Assembly (NCBI GenBank): GCA_963824935.1
Contig: CAWGRF010000030.1
Location: 248,001-312,000, forward strand
Reading direction: 5' to 3'
Source of the DNA: JACCZX01 sp963824935
GTDB taxonomy: Bacteria > Pseudomonadota > Gammaproteobacteria > Burkholderiales > Burkholderiaceae_F
Length of the DNA stretch: 64,000 bases
Under the pieces are notes generated by a model. It had not been told where the DNA came from, ran no database searches, and was given only the letters and a program-made list of their open reading frames with translations. The first letter of the stretch is position 1; the number at the start of each line of letters is the position of its first letter. A program made the position numbers and the translations under genes. Below, piece after piece: positions 1-8,897 of the stretch.

Positions 1-1273
1 CGCCGAAGCGGCTCACCAGAGATGGCGCGTGCTTGGTCACGAGGTCGAGCGTATCGCGCAAGTGCACGCCGTCGATCGAACGGCCCGAGCCCCGCAGCTC
101 GCCATCGCTGGCGCGTGCAAACGCGATCGTCGGGCGGTGATACTTTTCCTTGACCCTCGACGCTACGAGGCCGATCACACCCTGATGCCAATCGTCGTCG
201 TACAGACAGATCGTGCTGCGCGCCGCAACGTCGGCGTCGTCGAGTGCAGCCAGCGCGTCGAGCTGCATGTCGCTTTCGATGCTGCGGCGCTCGCGATTCA
301 ATTGATCGAGCTGGCGTGCGAGTTCGGTGGCGCGTTCGAAGCTGTCGGTAATCAGGCATTCGATACCGATCGTCATGTCGGTCAGGCGTCCGGCCGCGTT
401 AATGCGCGGCCCAATGGCAAAACCGAGGTCGCGCGCGAGCGCAAGGCGCGCATCCTTACCGGCGACCTGAAACAGCGCCGCGATGCCGGCATGCAGTCTT
501 CCCTGACGAATTCGCTGCAGACCCTGCGCGACCAGGATGCGATTGTTGCGATCGAGCCGCACCACATCGGCAACCGTGCCCAGCGCGACCAGATCCAGCA
601 GACTATCGAGCCGCGGCTGAGTTGCGGCATCAAACCGGCCGCGCGCACGCAACTCGGCGCGCAGCGCCAGTAACACATAGAACATCACACCGACGCCGGC
701 CAAGTGTTTGCTCGGAAATCCGCATCCGGGCTGATTCGGATTGACGATGCACGCCGCTGCGGGCAATTCAGCGCCCGGCAGGTGGTGGTCAGTGATCAGC
801 ACCGACATGCCCAGCTCGTTGGCGCGGGCGACACCTTCGACGCTGGCGATGCCGTTGTCGACCGTGATCAGCAGATCGGGCGGACCGGTCGCCCCGCGCG
901 CGGCGAGATTGACGATCTCGGGAGTCAAGCCGTAACCGTATTCGAAGCGATTCGGAACCAGGTAGTCAACGCGCGCGCCCATTGCACGCAGTCCGCGCAA
1001 TCCGACCGCGCACGCAGTGGCCCCGTCGCAGTCGTAGTCCGCAACGATAAGCAGGCGCGCGTCAGCATCGATCGCATCCGCCAGCAAAGCAGCAGCGTCG
1101 CTCGCGTGCGAAAGGGAATCCGGCGCCATCAATCCATCGAGCGTCAGTCTTGTTTCGTCAATTCGGGTGATGCCGCGCGCGGCTAACGCACGCGCCAACG
1201 CCGCGGGCACTCCTTCGGCGATCAGGCGACGCGATGTCGCAGCATCGAAGTCTCGAGCCGAGAGCACAGTCAT
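1..1273 (-). CDS. recJ: Single-stranded-DNA exonuclease RecJ (3' end cut by window edge)
   Basis: RecJ degrades single-stranded DNA 5'-3' in recombination and mismatch repair. About 424 N-terminal codons are visible on the minus strand; the C-terminal part lies outside the window. The translation shows the DHH phosphoesterase signatures ADYDCDGATA and TDHHLPG in the first 170 residues, NPNQPGCGFPSKHLAGVG just after, and the start of the DHHA1 domain (SGRSIDGVHLRDTLD) at the edge. The ATG at 1273 overlaps the stop of the upstream RpfE-like gene in an ATGA junction, so the two are translationally coupled. Plus-strand ORFs in this stretch are shadows. Confidence 0.95.
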   Translation of the reverse strand, partial: MTVLSARDFDAATSRRLIAEGVPAALARALAARGITRIDETRLTLDGLMAPDSLSHASDAAALLADAIDADARLLIVADYDCDGATACAVGLRGLRAMGARVDYLVPNRFEYGYGLTPEIVNLAARGATGPPDLLITVDNGIASVEGVARANELGMSVLITDHHLPGAELPAAACIVNPNQPGCGFPSKHLAGVGVMFYVLLALRAELRARGRFDAATQPRLDSLLDLVALGTVADVVRLDRNNRILVAQGLQRIRQGRLHAGIAALFQVAGKDARLALARDLGFAIGPRINAAGRLTDMTIGIECLITDSFERATELARQLDQLNRERRSIESDMQLDALAALDDADVAARSTICLYDDDWHQGVIGLVASRVKEKYHRPTIAFARASDGELRGSGRSIDGVHLRDTLDLVTKHAPSLVSRFG

Positions 1274-2247
1274 TCGGTCAGCGCCTCGGCAAGCGTACGC
1301 CGCCGCCACGGTTTGTAGCGATCCGATGGCCTCGATGCAAACGTGCGCACGGTGCTACCGGCAAGAACCAGATCAACCGCGTCGGCCGTGTAGGGGGTAA
1401 GCCGGCGATCGATCGTGGCCATCGCGCGCAACCACGCGCCCCAGTCTTCGAGCCGCGCCGGTAACAGCGTGTCGTCCACCACAAGCAGCGCACTCTGCGT
1501 TGTGTTCGCGTCCAGCGGCATACCGTGCGCGCCTGCCGCCTGCGCTGCGCCCCGCCACTCAGGTGCGTCGGACTGCACTTGCGCGTATCCAATCCGTGGT
1601 AAAGGCTTCCATCGTCCTCCGCCGTGCAGCCATAAGCCGTTGATCGTCCGCATCCGGTTCACTTCGCGCGCTTGATTCACCGGGTGCGTGTGCCACACCA
1701 TTTGTATCTCGTTGTGCAACCGATTCCAGATCGGGGCGTCGCCATCGAGAGGCGTCACCATCGGCGCGCCAACCACTGCCTCCAGTGGCGCAGCGTTGAT
1801 AGCCCACTCATGCTCCGATCGAAGAAACCATCGACCGCCGGCGCTGACGAACTCGCAGCCAACGTCGGCTGCGAGTTCGTTCGCGACGCCGATCAAGTGT
1901 CTCGCGTCGTCCGCAGTCGACTGATCAATCTCGAGCGCTTGCACGATCAAATGATCGCGCGCCACTTCCATGTGAACCGGATCGGCATGCCAGACAAAAT
2001 CGGGCGACGTCGCGCCTGACAAGTGTGCGAACGCATAGGCGCCTGTAGGAGCGGGCGGCGGCTGGCTGAACAATTTGTGCGCGAGCCAGTCCAAGTGGCC
2101 GTTGCCCGTCAAGAGGGAGCTTGCTTGGTCGATCAACGACGCACGCGCGATTCGAGCGTTCAAATTCGGTGTATCCAATGAAGGGCTCAAGGCTACAGCG
2201 ACTTCGCCGGGGATCAATGCACCGGCCACAAGTAGCGTGAAATGCAT
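1270..2247 (-). CDS. RpfE-like regulatory/phosphoglycerate-mutase-related protein
   Basis: This 325-residue protein resembles the family annotated as RpfE-type regulatory protein or cofactor-independent phosphoglycerate-mutase-related protein, usually found next to recJ in betaproteobacteria. Recognisable segments are the N-terminal MHFTLLVAGALIP, the central VVGAPMVTPLDGDAPIWNRL, and the WLHGGGRW stretch, where a bound ligand would be expected. No catalytic metal site of a true phosphoglycerate mutase is evident. It has no signal peptide or membrane segment and is probably cytoplasmic. It is coupled to recJ by a 4-bp overlap and divergent from lolC. The biochemical role is unknown; the family call is from memory of sequence and context. 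Confidence 0.65.
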   Translation of the reverse strand: MHFTLLVAGALIPGEVAVALSPSLDTPNLNARIARASLIDQASSLLTGNGHLDWLAHKLFSQPPPAPTGAYAFAHLSGATSPDFVWHADPVHMEVARDHLIVQALEIDQSTADDARHLIGVANELAADVGCEFVSAGGRWFLRSEHEWAINAAPLEAVVGAPMVTPLDGDAPIWNRLHNEIQMVWHTHPVNQAREVNRMRTINGLWLHGGGRWKPLPRIGYAQVQSDAPEWRGAAQAAGAHGMPLDANTTQSALLVVDDTLLPARLEDWGAWLRAMATIDRRLTPYTADAVDLVLAGSTVRTFASRPSDRYKPWRRRTLAEALTE

Positions 2248-2311
2248 CGACTGATTCTACGGTCGGCGCCGCGAGGCGCGCGTCAGTCGTGGACGCGCCT
2301 TGATGCTTGGC

Positions 2312-2317
2312 TACAAT
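2312..2317 (+). promoter_or_regulatory. Possible -10 box (TACAAT) of the lolCD promoter
   Basis: TACAAT lies 23 nt before the proposed TTG start of lolC, in the divergent gap with the RpfE-like gene. No convincing -35 hexamer is seen at 16-18 bp, so the call is tentative. Confidence 0.35.
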
Positions 2318-2339
2318 CCGCGCGCTTCGATCGACTCCA

Positions 2340-3596
2340 TTGAACCTTCCATACGAACTTCGAATCGGGCTGCGCTACACGCGCGCCGGACGCCGTGCGC
2401 GCCGACGCAACCGATTTATTTCGTTCATTTCGGGCATCTCGATGATCGGTATCGCGCTCGGGGTATGGGCGTTGATCGTTGTTCTGTCGGTGATGAACGG
2501 ATTCGTATCGCAGGTTCGTGATCGCATGCTCTCGGTGGTATCGCATGTCGAAGTATTCGCGGTAAATGGTGCGCTTGCCGACTGGCGCGCCGTCGAGCAG
2601 TCCGTTCGTCGCAATCCCGCGGTGACCGGCGCTGCGCCGTACATCAACGCGCAGGCGCTTTTGACGCGCGGCGAAAGCGTGCGTGGCGTTCTGGTGCGAG
2701 GCATCGATCCTGCAGCCGAGCCGGCGGTATCCGACATCGCGTCGCAGGTGCGCGGCGCGTCGTTGTCGGCGCTGGTCGATGGCGAATTCGGCATCATTCT
2801 GGGTGGCGAGCTGGCCCGCACGCTCGGGGTTTCGCTCGGCGAAAAGGTGACCTTGATTGCGCCACAGGGTCAGGTGACCCCGGCCGGCGTCGTGCCCCGG
2901 CTGAAGCAGTTCACCGTGTCAGGCACGTTCGACTCGGGCCACTTCGAATACGACAGCGCACTGGCGCTGATTCATATCGGTGATGCCGCGCGGCTATTCA
3001 GAGTCGACGGGCCTACCGGAGTGCGGCTCAAACTGAACGATATGCAACGCGCTCAGGAAGTGGCGGTACAACTGGCACAGTCGCTGGAGCCCGGGTTGGT
3101 CGTGCGCGACTGGACGCGACAGAATCGCAGCTGGTTTGCCGCGGTTCAAATCGAGAAACGAATGATGTTCATCATCCTCGCGCTGATCATTGGTGTGGCC
3201 GCGTTTAACCTGGTGTCCACGCTGGTAATGACGGTCACTGAAAAGCAATCGGACATTGCCATATTGCGGACTCTCGGCGCCGCGCCCAGCAGCGTGATGT
3301 TGGTGTTTATGGTGCAAGGTGCGCTAATCGGTATTCTGGGCACACTGTTCGGTGTCGCAATCGGGCTCATCACGGCCAACAATCTCGACACGATTTTCCC
3401 GGCGATCGAGCGCATCGCGGGGTTTCCGCTGATTCCGAAGGATATTTATTTCATTAGCTCGTTGCCGTCGGAACCACGCGCCGGTGACATCGTGCCGGTC
3501 GCGCTGATTTCGATAGCGCTGTCGCTGGTTGCCACTTTGTATCCGAGTTGGCGCGCGTCGCGAGTAAAGCCGGCAGAGGCGTTGCGCTATGACTAA
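2340..3596 (+). CDS. lolC: Lipoprotein-releasing ABC transporter permease LolC/LolE type
   Basis: Inner-membrane subunit of the LolCDE complex, which extracts outer-membrane lipoproteins and passes them to LolA. The protein has the family layout: a first membrane helix after FISFISGISMIG, a large periplasmic domain (about residues 50-270), then three C-terminal helices ending in TLYPSWRASRVKPAEALRYD. I prefer the TTG at 2340, which gives MNLPYELRIGLRYTRAG like known LolC N-termini; another in-frame TTG at 2307 would add 11 residues. No strong Shine-Dalgarno is visible. Its last codons overlap the start of lolD by 8 bp. Only one permease gene is present, as is usual when LolC and LolE are merged in one copy. 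Confidence 0.93.
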   Translation: MNLPYELRIGLRYTRAGRRARRRNRFISFISGISMIGIALGVWALIVVLSVMNGFVSQVRDRMLSVVSHVEVFAVNGALADWRAVEQSVRRNPAVTGAAPYINAQALLTRGESVRGVLVRGIDPAAEPAVSDIASQVRGASLSALVDGEFGIILGGELARTLGVSLGEKVTLIAPQGQVTPAGVVPRLKQFTVSGTFDSGHFEYDSALALIHIGDAARLFRVDGPTGVRLKLNDMQRAQEVAVQLAQSLEPGLVVRDWTRQNRSWFAAVQIEKRMMFIILALIIGVAAFNLVSTLVMTVTEKQSDIAILRTLGAAPSSVMLVFMVQGALIGILGTLFGVAIGLITANNLDTIFPAIERIAGFPLIPKDIYFISSLPSEPRAGDIVPVALISIALSLVATLYPSWRASRVKPAEALRYD

Positions 3597-4299
3597 CGTG
3601 GCGGCGGCTCGCTCCGAAGCAGGCGGCGCGGTGCTCAGTGCGCGCGCGGTGGAAAAGTCATATCGCGAAGGCGGTTTGGCGGTGGTCGTGTTGCGCGGCG
3701 CCGATCTCGATGTTGCACCGGGAGAATTGGTCGCTGTCGTCGGTGCATCGGGTTCGGGCAAGAGCACTCTGCTGCACGTGCTCGGTGGTCTCGACGCAGC
3801 CGATCATGGTCACGTGATGATCGACGGCCGCGACGTTGCACAATTGAGCGAAGTCGAGCGTGGCCGCTTGCGCAACGAGCGGCTCGGCTTCATCTATCAG
3901 TTCCATCATCTGCTGCCGGAGTTCACGGCTCTCGATAACGTCGCGATGCCGCTGACGATTCGCCGCCAAACGCTGAGCGATGCCAGAACGACTGCCAGAG
4001 AGGCGCTGACTGCGGTCGGACTCGCAGCGCGCGTCCAGCACCATCCCGGCGAGTTATCCGGCGGCGAAAGGCAGCGCACTGCAATCGCTCGCGCAATCGT
4101 GACTCAGCCCGCGTGCGTGCTTGCCGACGAGCCGACCGGCAATCTTGATCGCGACACCGCGCGCGGCGTGTTTGGCGTGTTTGTAGATCTCGCGCGCCGG
4201 CGCCATACATCGGTCGTGATCGTCACGCACGATCCGGAGCTCGCAGCGCGCTGTGATCGAGTGCTCCGGCTGCGGGAGGGTCGATTGGCGCCCGCGTAA
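3589..4299 (+). CDS. lolD: Lipoprotein-releasing ABC transporter ATP-binding protein LolD
   Basis: ATPase of the LolCDE lipoprotein release system, 236 residues and cytoplasmic. Visible motifs are Walker A GASGSGKST, Q-loop FIYQFHHLLPEFTA (the LLPEFTA stretch is typical of LolD), the ABC signature LSGGERQR, Walker B VLADEPTGNLD and the switch His in IVTHDPELA. It starts inside the lolC 3' end (8-bp overlap), so translation is coupled and the two form one operon. Confidence 0.96.
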   Translation: MTNVAAARSEAGGAVLSARAVEKSYREGGLAVVVLRGADLDVAPGELVAVVGASGSGKSTLLHVLGGLDAADHGHVMIDGRDVAQLSEVERGRLRNERLGFIYQFHHLLPEFTALDNVAMPLTIRRQTLSDARTTAREALTAVGLAARVQHHPGELSGGERQRTAIARAIVTQPACVLADEPTGNLDRDTARGVFGVFVDLARRRHTSVVIVTHDPELAARCDRVLRLREGRLAPA

Positions 4300-4305
4300 G
4301 TGCCG

Positions 4306-4851
4306 TTACTTGCGCGACCGCCGGCGCATATGCCACGCGCGGCGCAGGTACATGCTCCAGCCTGCGCGCACCGTCGCGTACCCGAGCAGAGCAAGAAGCG
4401 ATGCCAGCAGGAGCAATCCCAATGCCAGCGGCGCGCCGAGGTCCATCATCCAGTCGCCCATCGCCCGCATTGACGCGAACATACTGGTCCAGTCCCATTC
4501 GGGAAGGGTCGACGGTTTCGCGAGTCCGCGCGCACCGAGCGTGAACCCGCCAATCTGATACGCGAGCAAGTACAGCGGCACGATCGTCAGAGGGTTCGTA
4601 TACAGCGTTGTCACCAACGCCAACGGCAGATTGACGCGCAACATCACGCAGACGATCGCAGCGCTGATCATCTGCAGCGGCCCCGGGATCAGCCCACAGA
4701 ACAGTCCGACTGCGACGCCACCTGCTGCCGAGCGGCGGTTCAGGTGCCACAGTGCGGGATGAAACAGGCTGTCGCCGAACACTGACAGCGCGCGCACTTC
4801 GCGCACCTTGTTGACATCCGGCATCAGCTTGCGGAAATACTTGCGTGGCAT
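4306..4851 (-). CDS. DUF2062 family inner-membrane protein
   Basis: The 181-residue protein carries the DUF2062 core. A charged N-terminus is followed by RRSAAGGVAVGLFCGLIPGP and a series of hydrophobic segments (about 45-65, 75-100 and 135-155), with the TNPLTIVPLY motif between helices. It lies tail-to-tail with lolD (6-bp gap) and divergent from comEC. The function of the family is not established; the hydrophobic pattern indicates an integral membrane protein. Confidence 0.85.
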   Translation of the reverse strand: MPRKYFRKLMPDVNKVREVRALSVFGDSLFHPALWHLNRRSAAGGVAVGLFCGLIPGPLQMISAAIVCVMLRVNLPLALVTTLYTNPLTIVPLYLLAYQIGGFTLGARGLAKPSTLPEWDWTSMFASMRAMGDWMMDLGAPLALGLLLLASLLALLGYATVRAGWSMYLRRAWHMRRRSRK

Positions 4852-4931
4852 GCGGATAGTCTAGAGCGTGTTCGCACCAAGACGCTGCGTACACTCGATG
4901 CAATGCAGATCGCCCGTCCGATGCGAGTCCT

Positions 4932-7415
4932 ATGCTAGGCGCAGCGTTGATCGCATTCGTATTCGGCGTCTGCGCGTTGCAATGGCAGGCAACGCTGCCG
5001 GGCGTGCCGACCGTTGCGCTTGTCTGGGCTGTGGCCGCGCTGATGCTGCTGATCGGTGCGCGCTATCGGTCTCATCCGCCCGCTCGCGTTGCGATGCTGA
5101 TTGCCGCGGGCTGCTTCGGCTTCGCATACGCCGCCGGGCATGCCACGTGGCGCATGGCGGACGAGCTCGCATTCGAGGACGAAGGCCGCAGTATTGCTGT
5201 TATCGGTACGATCGCCAGCCTACCGGCGAAGCTCGAGCGCGGCGTGCGCTTCGAATTCGACATCGAGCGCGTCATCACGCCGAACGTTCGAGTACCGTCG
5301 CGCGTGCTGCTCGGTTGGTACAACGGCAATACTGGTGTGCAGCCGGGAGAGCGCTGGGCGTTCACGGTGCGATTGAAGCGGCCGCACGGTGCAATGAATC
5401 CCGGCGGCTTTGATTTCGAAGCCTGGATGCTCGAGCGCAACCTGCGCGCTTCTGGCTATGTGCGCGCAGGTCGCAATGACCCACTGCCCGTCCGAACGCA
5501 GACGATGGTATGGCAGCCCCGCTATGCCATAGAGCGCGCGCGCTCATCTTTGCGCGATCTCCTGCAGCCGCAGCTCGCCGAGAAGAGGTACGGCGGTGTG
5601 CTGCTCGCTCTGGTGCTGGGCGACCAGCGCGCGATTGCCGATGCTGATTGGACATTGTTCAACCGCACCGGCATCGGCCATCTGGTCAGCATCTCCGGCC
5701 TGCACATCACGATGATCGCAAGCCTGGCCGGGTTTCTGGTCGGTGCGCTCTGGCGGCGCTCACCGGCGCTGCTGGCGCGGGCGGCGGCGCAGACCGCCGC
5801 GGTTCTGGCCGGCCTGACCGCGGCGTTCTTGTACGCGCTGTTGGCAGGCTGGGGGGTGCCGGCGCAGCGCACCGTCGTGATGCTGGCGACTGTGGGCATC
5901 GCATGGCTTTCGGCATCGCGCATCGGAGCTGCAACATCGCTGGCGCTCGCTGCGGCGCTCGTGTGTCTGATCGATCCGTGGGCGGTATTGGCGCCCGGCT
6001 TCTGGCTATCGTTTGGCGCAGTCGCGGCGATCGTGTGGGTAGTGCAGGGCAGACCGCTGCAGGCGGCATTTGTAACGTGGCGCCAAGTGCTGCACGCGGC
6101 AACGCGGGTGCAGGTTGCGGTGACGCTGGCGCTGATTCCCGCCACCGTCTTGCTGTTTCATCAGCTCTCGCTTGTTTCTCCGCTCGCCAATGCGGTGGCG
6201 ATTCCGATCGTCAGCTGGGTGGTCACGCCGCTGGCCTTGCTGGGCGCCGCGCTCGCGGTGCTTCCAGCGCCGTTGTCATCGATCGCAGAACCGATGTTCG
6301 GCGCTGCAAACGCAGCCTTCAGCGCGCTCGCAATCGTGCTGCAATCGGCAGCGTCGTTTTCTTGGGCAGCGTTGCCGGTGGCGACGCCGCCGCTGGCGCT
6401 GGTTGTTCTTGCTGGGGTCGGCGTGATCTGGTTGCTGGCGCCTCCCGGGTGGCCGTTGCGTGCTGTCGGCGCCCTGGCGTTGTTGCCGATGTTTGTCTGG
6501 CCAGCGCTACGCGCCGCCGATAACGAAATATGGGTCACCGCGCTCGATGTCGGCCAGGGATCGGCGTTGCTCGTCGAAACTCGCGATCGAGCCTGGCTGT
6601 ACGACGCCGGGGCGCGCTATTCGAGTGATTCCGATGCGGGTGAGCGCATCATCCTGCCGTACCTGCGCCATCGAGGGATCGGACGACTCGACGGATTGAT
6701 CGTGTCGCATCTCGACGGCGATCATTCGGGCGGCGCGGCCTCCGTGTTGCGCGCGATGCCGGTCGATCGCACCATTTCGTCGATCGCGCCAGGGCATCCG
6801 GCACTCGGTTCTCGCACCGATGTGGAGCGATGCGAATCTGGTATGCGATGGAGCTCAGGAGCGCTGCGTTTCGCCGTTCTGCATCCGACCAAAAGTGACT
6901 ACGAAGGCAAGCGCGCGACGAACTCGATGAGTTGCGTGGTGTTGGTTACATCGGGCTCAACGCACCTGTTGCTGACCGGGGACGTGCCGCTTGCCGATGA
7001 GTCCGCAATGGTTGCACGCGAACCCGCGCTGCATGCGACCTGGCTCGCAGTGCCACACCATGGCAGCCGCACCTCGTCGGGTGCACCGTTGCTCGACGCG
7101 CTAGGCGCGACGTCGGCCGTCGCGCAGGTTGGCTATCGCAACCGCTTCGGTCATCCCGACCCGCAGATCATCGCGCGCTATCGCGACAGAAGAATCCAGT
7201 TTTTTCGCACCGATCATGCGGGGGCCTTGCAATGGCGCTTCGCGCCCGACGCGACAAGCACGACTTTTGCCTCGCGTCAGTCTGACGCCCGTTACTGGCA
7301 TAACCGGCCGGGCGCGCTGCCGCCCCAACTGTCATCTGCGCCCGGCGCGGCTGACTCCGAGACGACTGCGCCCGACGCAATTCCGGGACCGCCCGAGCCG
7401 TACGTTGGCGGATAA
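4932..7415 (+). CDS. comEC: DNA internalization/competence protein ComEC/Rec2
   Basis: Inner-membrane channel protein for uptake of single-stranded DNA during natural transformation, 827 residues, full length. The order is: N-terminal hydrophobic segments plus a soluble DUF4131-like domain (about 1-200); the Competence domain with many helices, carrying GIGHLVSISGLHITM (about 240) and WLSFGAVAAI; then a metallo-beta-lactamase-like domain from about 530, with DVGQGSALLVET, the metal motif SHLDGDHSGG and VPHHGSRTSS. All metal-binding His/Asp positions that can be recognised are present, so the protein looks functional. It ends in a Pro/Ala-rich tail. Confidence 0.95.
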   Translation: MLGAALIAFVFGVCALQWQATLPGVPTVALVWAVAALMLLIGARYRSHPPARVAMLIAAGCFGFAYAAGHATWRMADELAFEDEGRSIAVIGTIASLPAKLERGVRFEFDIERVITPNVRVPSRVLLGWYNGNTGVQPGERWAFTVRLKRPHGAMNPGGFDFEAWMLERNLRASGYVRAGRNDPLPVRTQTMVWQPRYAIERARSSLRDLLQPQLAEKRYGGVLLALVLGDQRAIADADWTLFNRTGIGHLVSISGLHITMIASLAGFLVGALWRRSPALLARAAAQTAAVLAGLTAAFLYALLAGWGVPAQRTVVMLATVGIAWLSASRIGAATSLALAAALVCLIDPWAVLAPGFWLSFGAVAAIVWVVQGRPLQAAFVTWRQVLHAATRVQVAVTLALIPATVLLFHQLSLVSPLANAVAIPIVSWVVTPLALLGAALAVLPAPLSSIAEPMFGAANAAFSALAIVLQSAASFSWAALPVATPPLALVVLAGVGVIWLLAPPGWPLRAVGALALLPMFVWPALRAADNEIWVTALDVGQGSALLVETRDRAWLYDAGARYSSDSDAGERIILPYLRHRGIGRLDGLIVSHLDGDHSGGAASVLRAMPVDRTISSIAPGHPALGSRTDVERCESGMRWSSGALRFAVLHPTKSDYEGKRATNSMSCVVLVTSGSTHLLLTGDVPLADESAMVAREPALHATWLAVPHHGSRTSSGAPLLDALGATSAVAQVGYRNRFGHPDPQIIARYRDRRIQFFRTDHAGALQWRFAPDATSTTFASRQSDARYWHNRPGALPPQLSSAPGAADSETTAPDAIPGPPEPYVGG

Positions 7416-7439
7416 ACTGGCCGGCCCAAGGGACGGCCG

Positions 7440-8897
7440 ATGCACAAGACGTACGACGAGATGTACGACGGTAACGAGCGTGTTCGCGCGCACTACCGCG
7501 AGTTCGAACGCTGGCTGTCGGAGCAGACGCAGGACGCGATGCAGTTCAAGCGCGCGGAGGCCGATCTGACGTTTCGGCGGGTTGGTGTCACATTTGCCGT
7601 CTACGGCGCTACTGGGGAAGGCGACAAGGAAGGTGAGGAGGAAGGTGAGGGCACCGAGCGGCTGATCCCATTCGACGTCGTTCCGCGGATCATTCCGGCT
7701 GCTGAATGGAAGCAGCTCGACGCCGGCCTGAAGCAGAGAGTGCGTGCGCTCAACATGTACGTGCACGACGTTTATCACGACCAGAATTTCGTGCGTGCAG
7801 GTCGCATTTCGGCGGAGCAGATCGTCCGCAACTCGCAGTACCGACCCGAGATGCACGGAGTCGACGTGCCGGGCAACATCTACTCGCACATCGCGGGCAT
7901 CGACGTGGTTCGCGCGGCGGATTCCGCGGGCAACGCGCAGTTTTTCGTGCTCGAAGACAACCTGCGGGTCCCCAGCGGCGTGTCGTACATGCTCGAAAAC
8001 CGCAAGATGATGATGCGGCTGTTTTCCGATCTATTTGCACGTAATCGCGTCGCCCCGGTCGCGCATTATCCGGACGTGCTGCTCGAAAATCTTCGCTCCG
8101 TTGCGCCGCAGGGTGTCGATGACCCAACGGTCGTGTTGTTGACGCCCGGTGTGTACAACTCGGCCTACTTCGAGCACGCATTTTTGGCGCAACAAATGGG
8201 CATCGAGCTGGTCGAGGGCCAGGATCTGTTCGTGCAGGACGACCATGTCTATATGCGGACCACGCAGGGCCCGCACCGGGTGGACGTTATCTATCGGCGC
8301 ATCGACGACGACTTTCTGGATCCGCTGTCATTTCGCTCGGACTCACAGCTCGGAGTGGCCGGCTTGCTGTCGGCATATCGCGCGGGCAGGGTAACGCTGG
8401 CGAACGCAATCGGGACCGGAATCGCCGACGACAAATCGATCTATCCGTACGTGCCCGACATGATCGACTTCTACCTCGGCGAAAAACCGATCCTGTCGAA
8501 CGTTCCGACGCACGTCTGCCGTGAGCGCGACCAACTTGAATACACGCTTGCCCACCTGCAGGAACTGGTTGTCAAGGAGGTGCATGGCGCCGGCGGATAC
8601 GGCATGCTGATCGGCCCGGCGTCCACGAGCAGCGAGCGTGCAGCATTCTCGGCGCGCTTGCGTGCGCACCCTGAGAACTACATCGCGCAGCCTACCCTGG
8701 CGCTTTCCACCTGCCCGACGTATGTTGAAACCGGCCTGGCTCCGCGCCATATCGATCTGCGCCCGTATGTATTGTCGGGCAAGGACGTGATAACCGTTCC
8801 CGGCGGCTTGTGCCGCGTCGCGTTGCGCGAAGGATCGTTGGTCGTCAATTCGTCGCAGGGCGGTGGTACCAAGGACACTTGGGTTCTCGAGCGATGA
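7440..8897 (+). CDS. Circularly permuted ATP-grasp protein (COG2308 type), Anbu cassette
   Basis: This 485-residue protein belongs to the circularly permuted ATP-grasp family found with alpha-E, transglutaminase-like and Anbu genes and proposed to make peptide-type amide bonds; no substrate is known. Family stretches include VRALNMYVHDVYHDQ, PGNIYSHIAGIDVVRA, VLEDNLRVPSGVSYMLENR (ATP-site region), VIYRRIDDDFLDPL, VVKEVHGAGGYGML and the C-terminal LVVNSSQGGGTKDTWV. It starts 24 nt after comEC with a good ribosome site (AAGGGA) and ends in an ATGA overlap with the GGDEF gene. An acidic insert (EGDKEGEEEGEGTE, about residue 60) is unusual and probably a loop. Confidence 0.92.
   Translation: MHKTYDEMYDGNERVRAHYREFERWLSEQTQDAMQFKRAEADLTFRRVGVTFAVYGATGEGDKEGEEEGEGTERLIPFDVVPRIIPAAEWKQLDAGLKQRVRALNMYVHDVYHDQNFVRAGRISAEQIVRNSQYRPEMHGVDVPGNIYSHIAGIDVVRAADSAGNAQFFVLEDNLRVPSGVSYMLENRKMMMRLFSDLFARNRVAPVAHYPDVLLENLRSVAPQGVDDPTVVLLTPGVYNSAYFEHAFLAQQMGIELVEGQDLFVQDDHVYMRTTQGPHRVDVIYRRIDDDFLDPLSFRSDSQLGVAGLLSAYRAGRVTLANAIGTGIADDKSIYPYVPDMIDFYLGEKPILSNVPTHVCRERDQLEYTLAHLQELVVKEVHGAGGYGMLIGPASTSSERAAFSARLRAHPENYIAQPTLALSTCPTYVETGLAPRHIDLRPYVLSGKDVITVPGGLCRVALREGSLVVNSSQGGGTKDTWVLER

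Noticed and set aside
29..1464. Several plus-strand open frames of 60-214 codons.
   Set aside because: They are antisense to recJ and its coupled neighbour, which show full protein motifs on the minus strand.
5648..6523. A 291-codon plus-strand frame inside comEC.
   Set aside because: It is a +1-frame shadow of the ComEC membrane domain; its Arg/Gly/Ala-rich composition is typical of GC-rich shadows.
8810..8893. A longer N-terminus for the TPR-GGDEF protein.
   Set aside because: It lies within the ATP-grasp coding region with no ribosome site; the ATGA overlap at 8894 is a better start.
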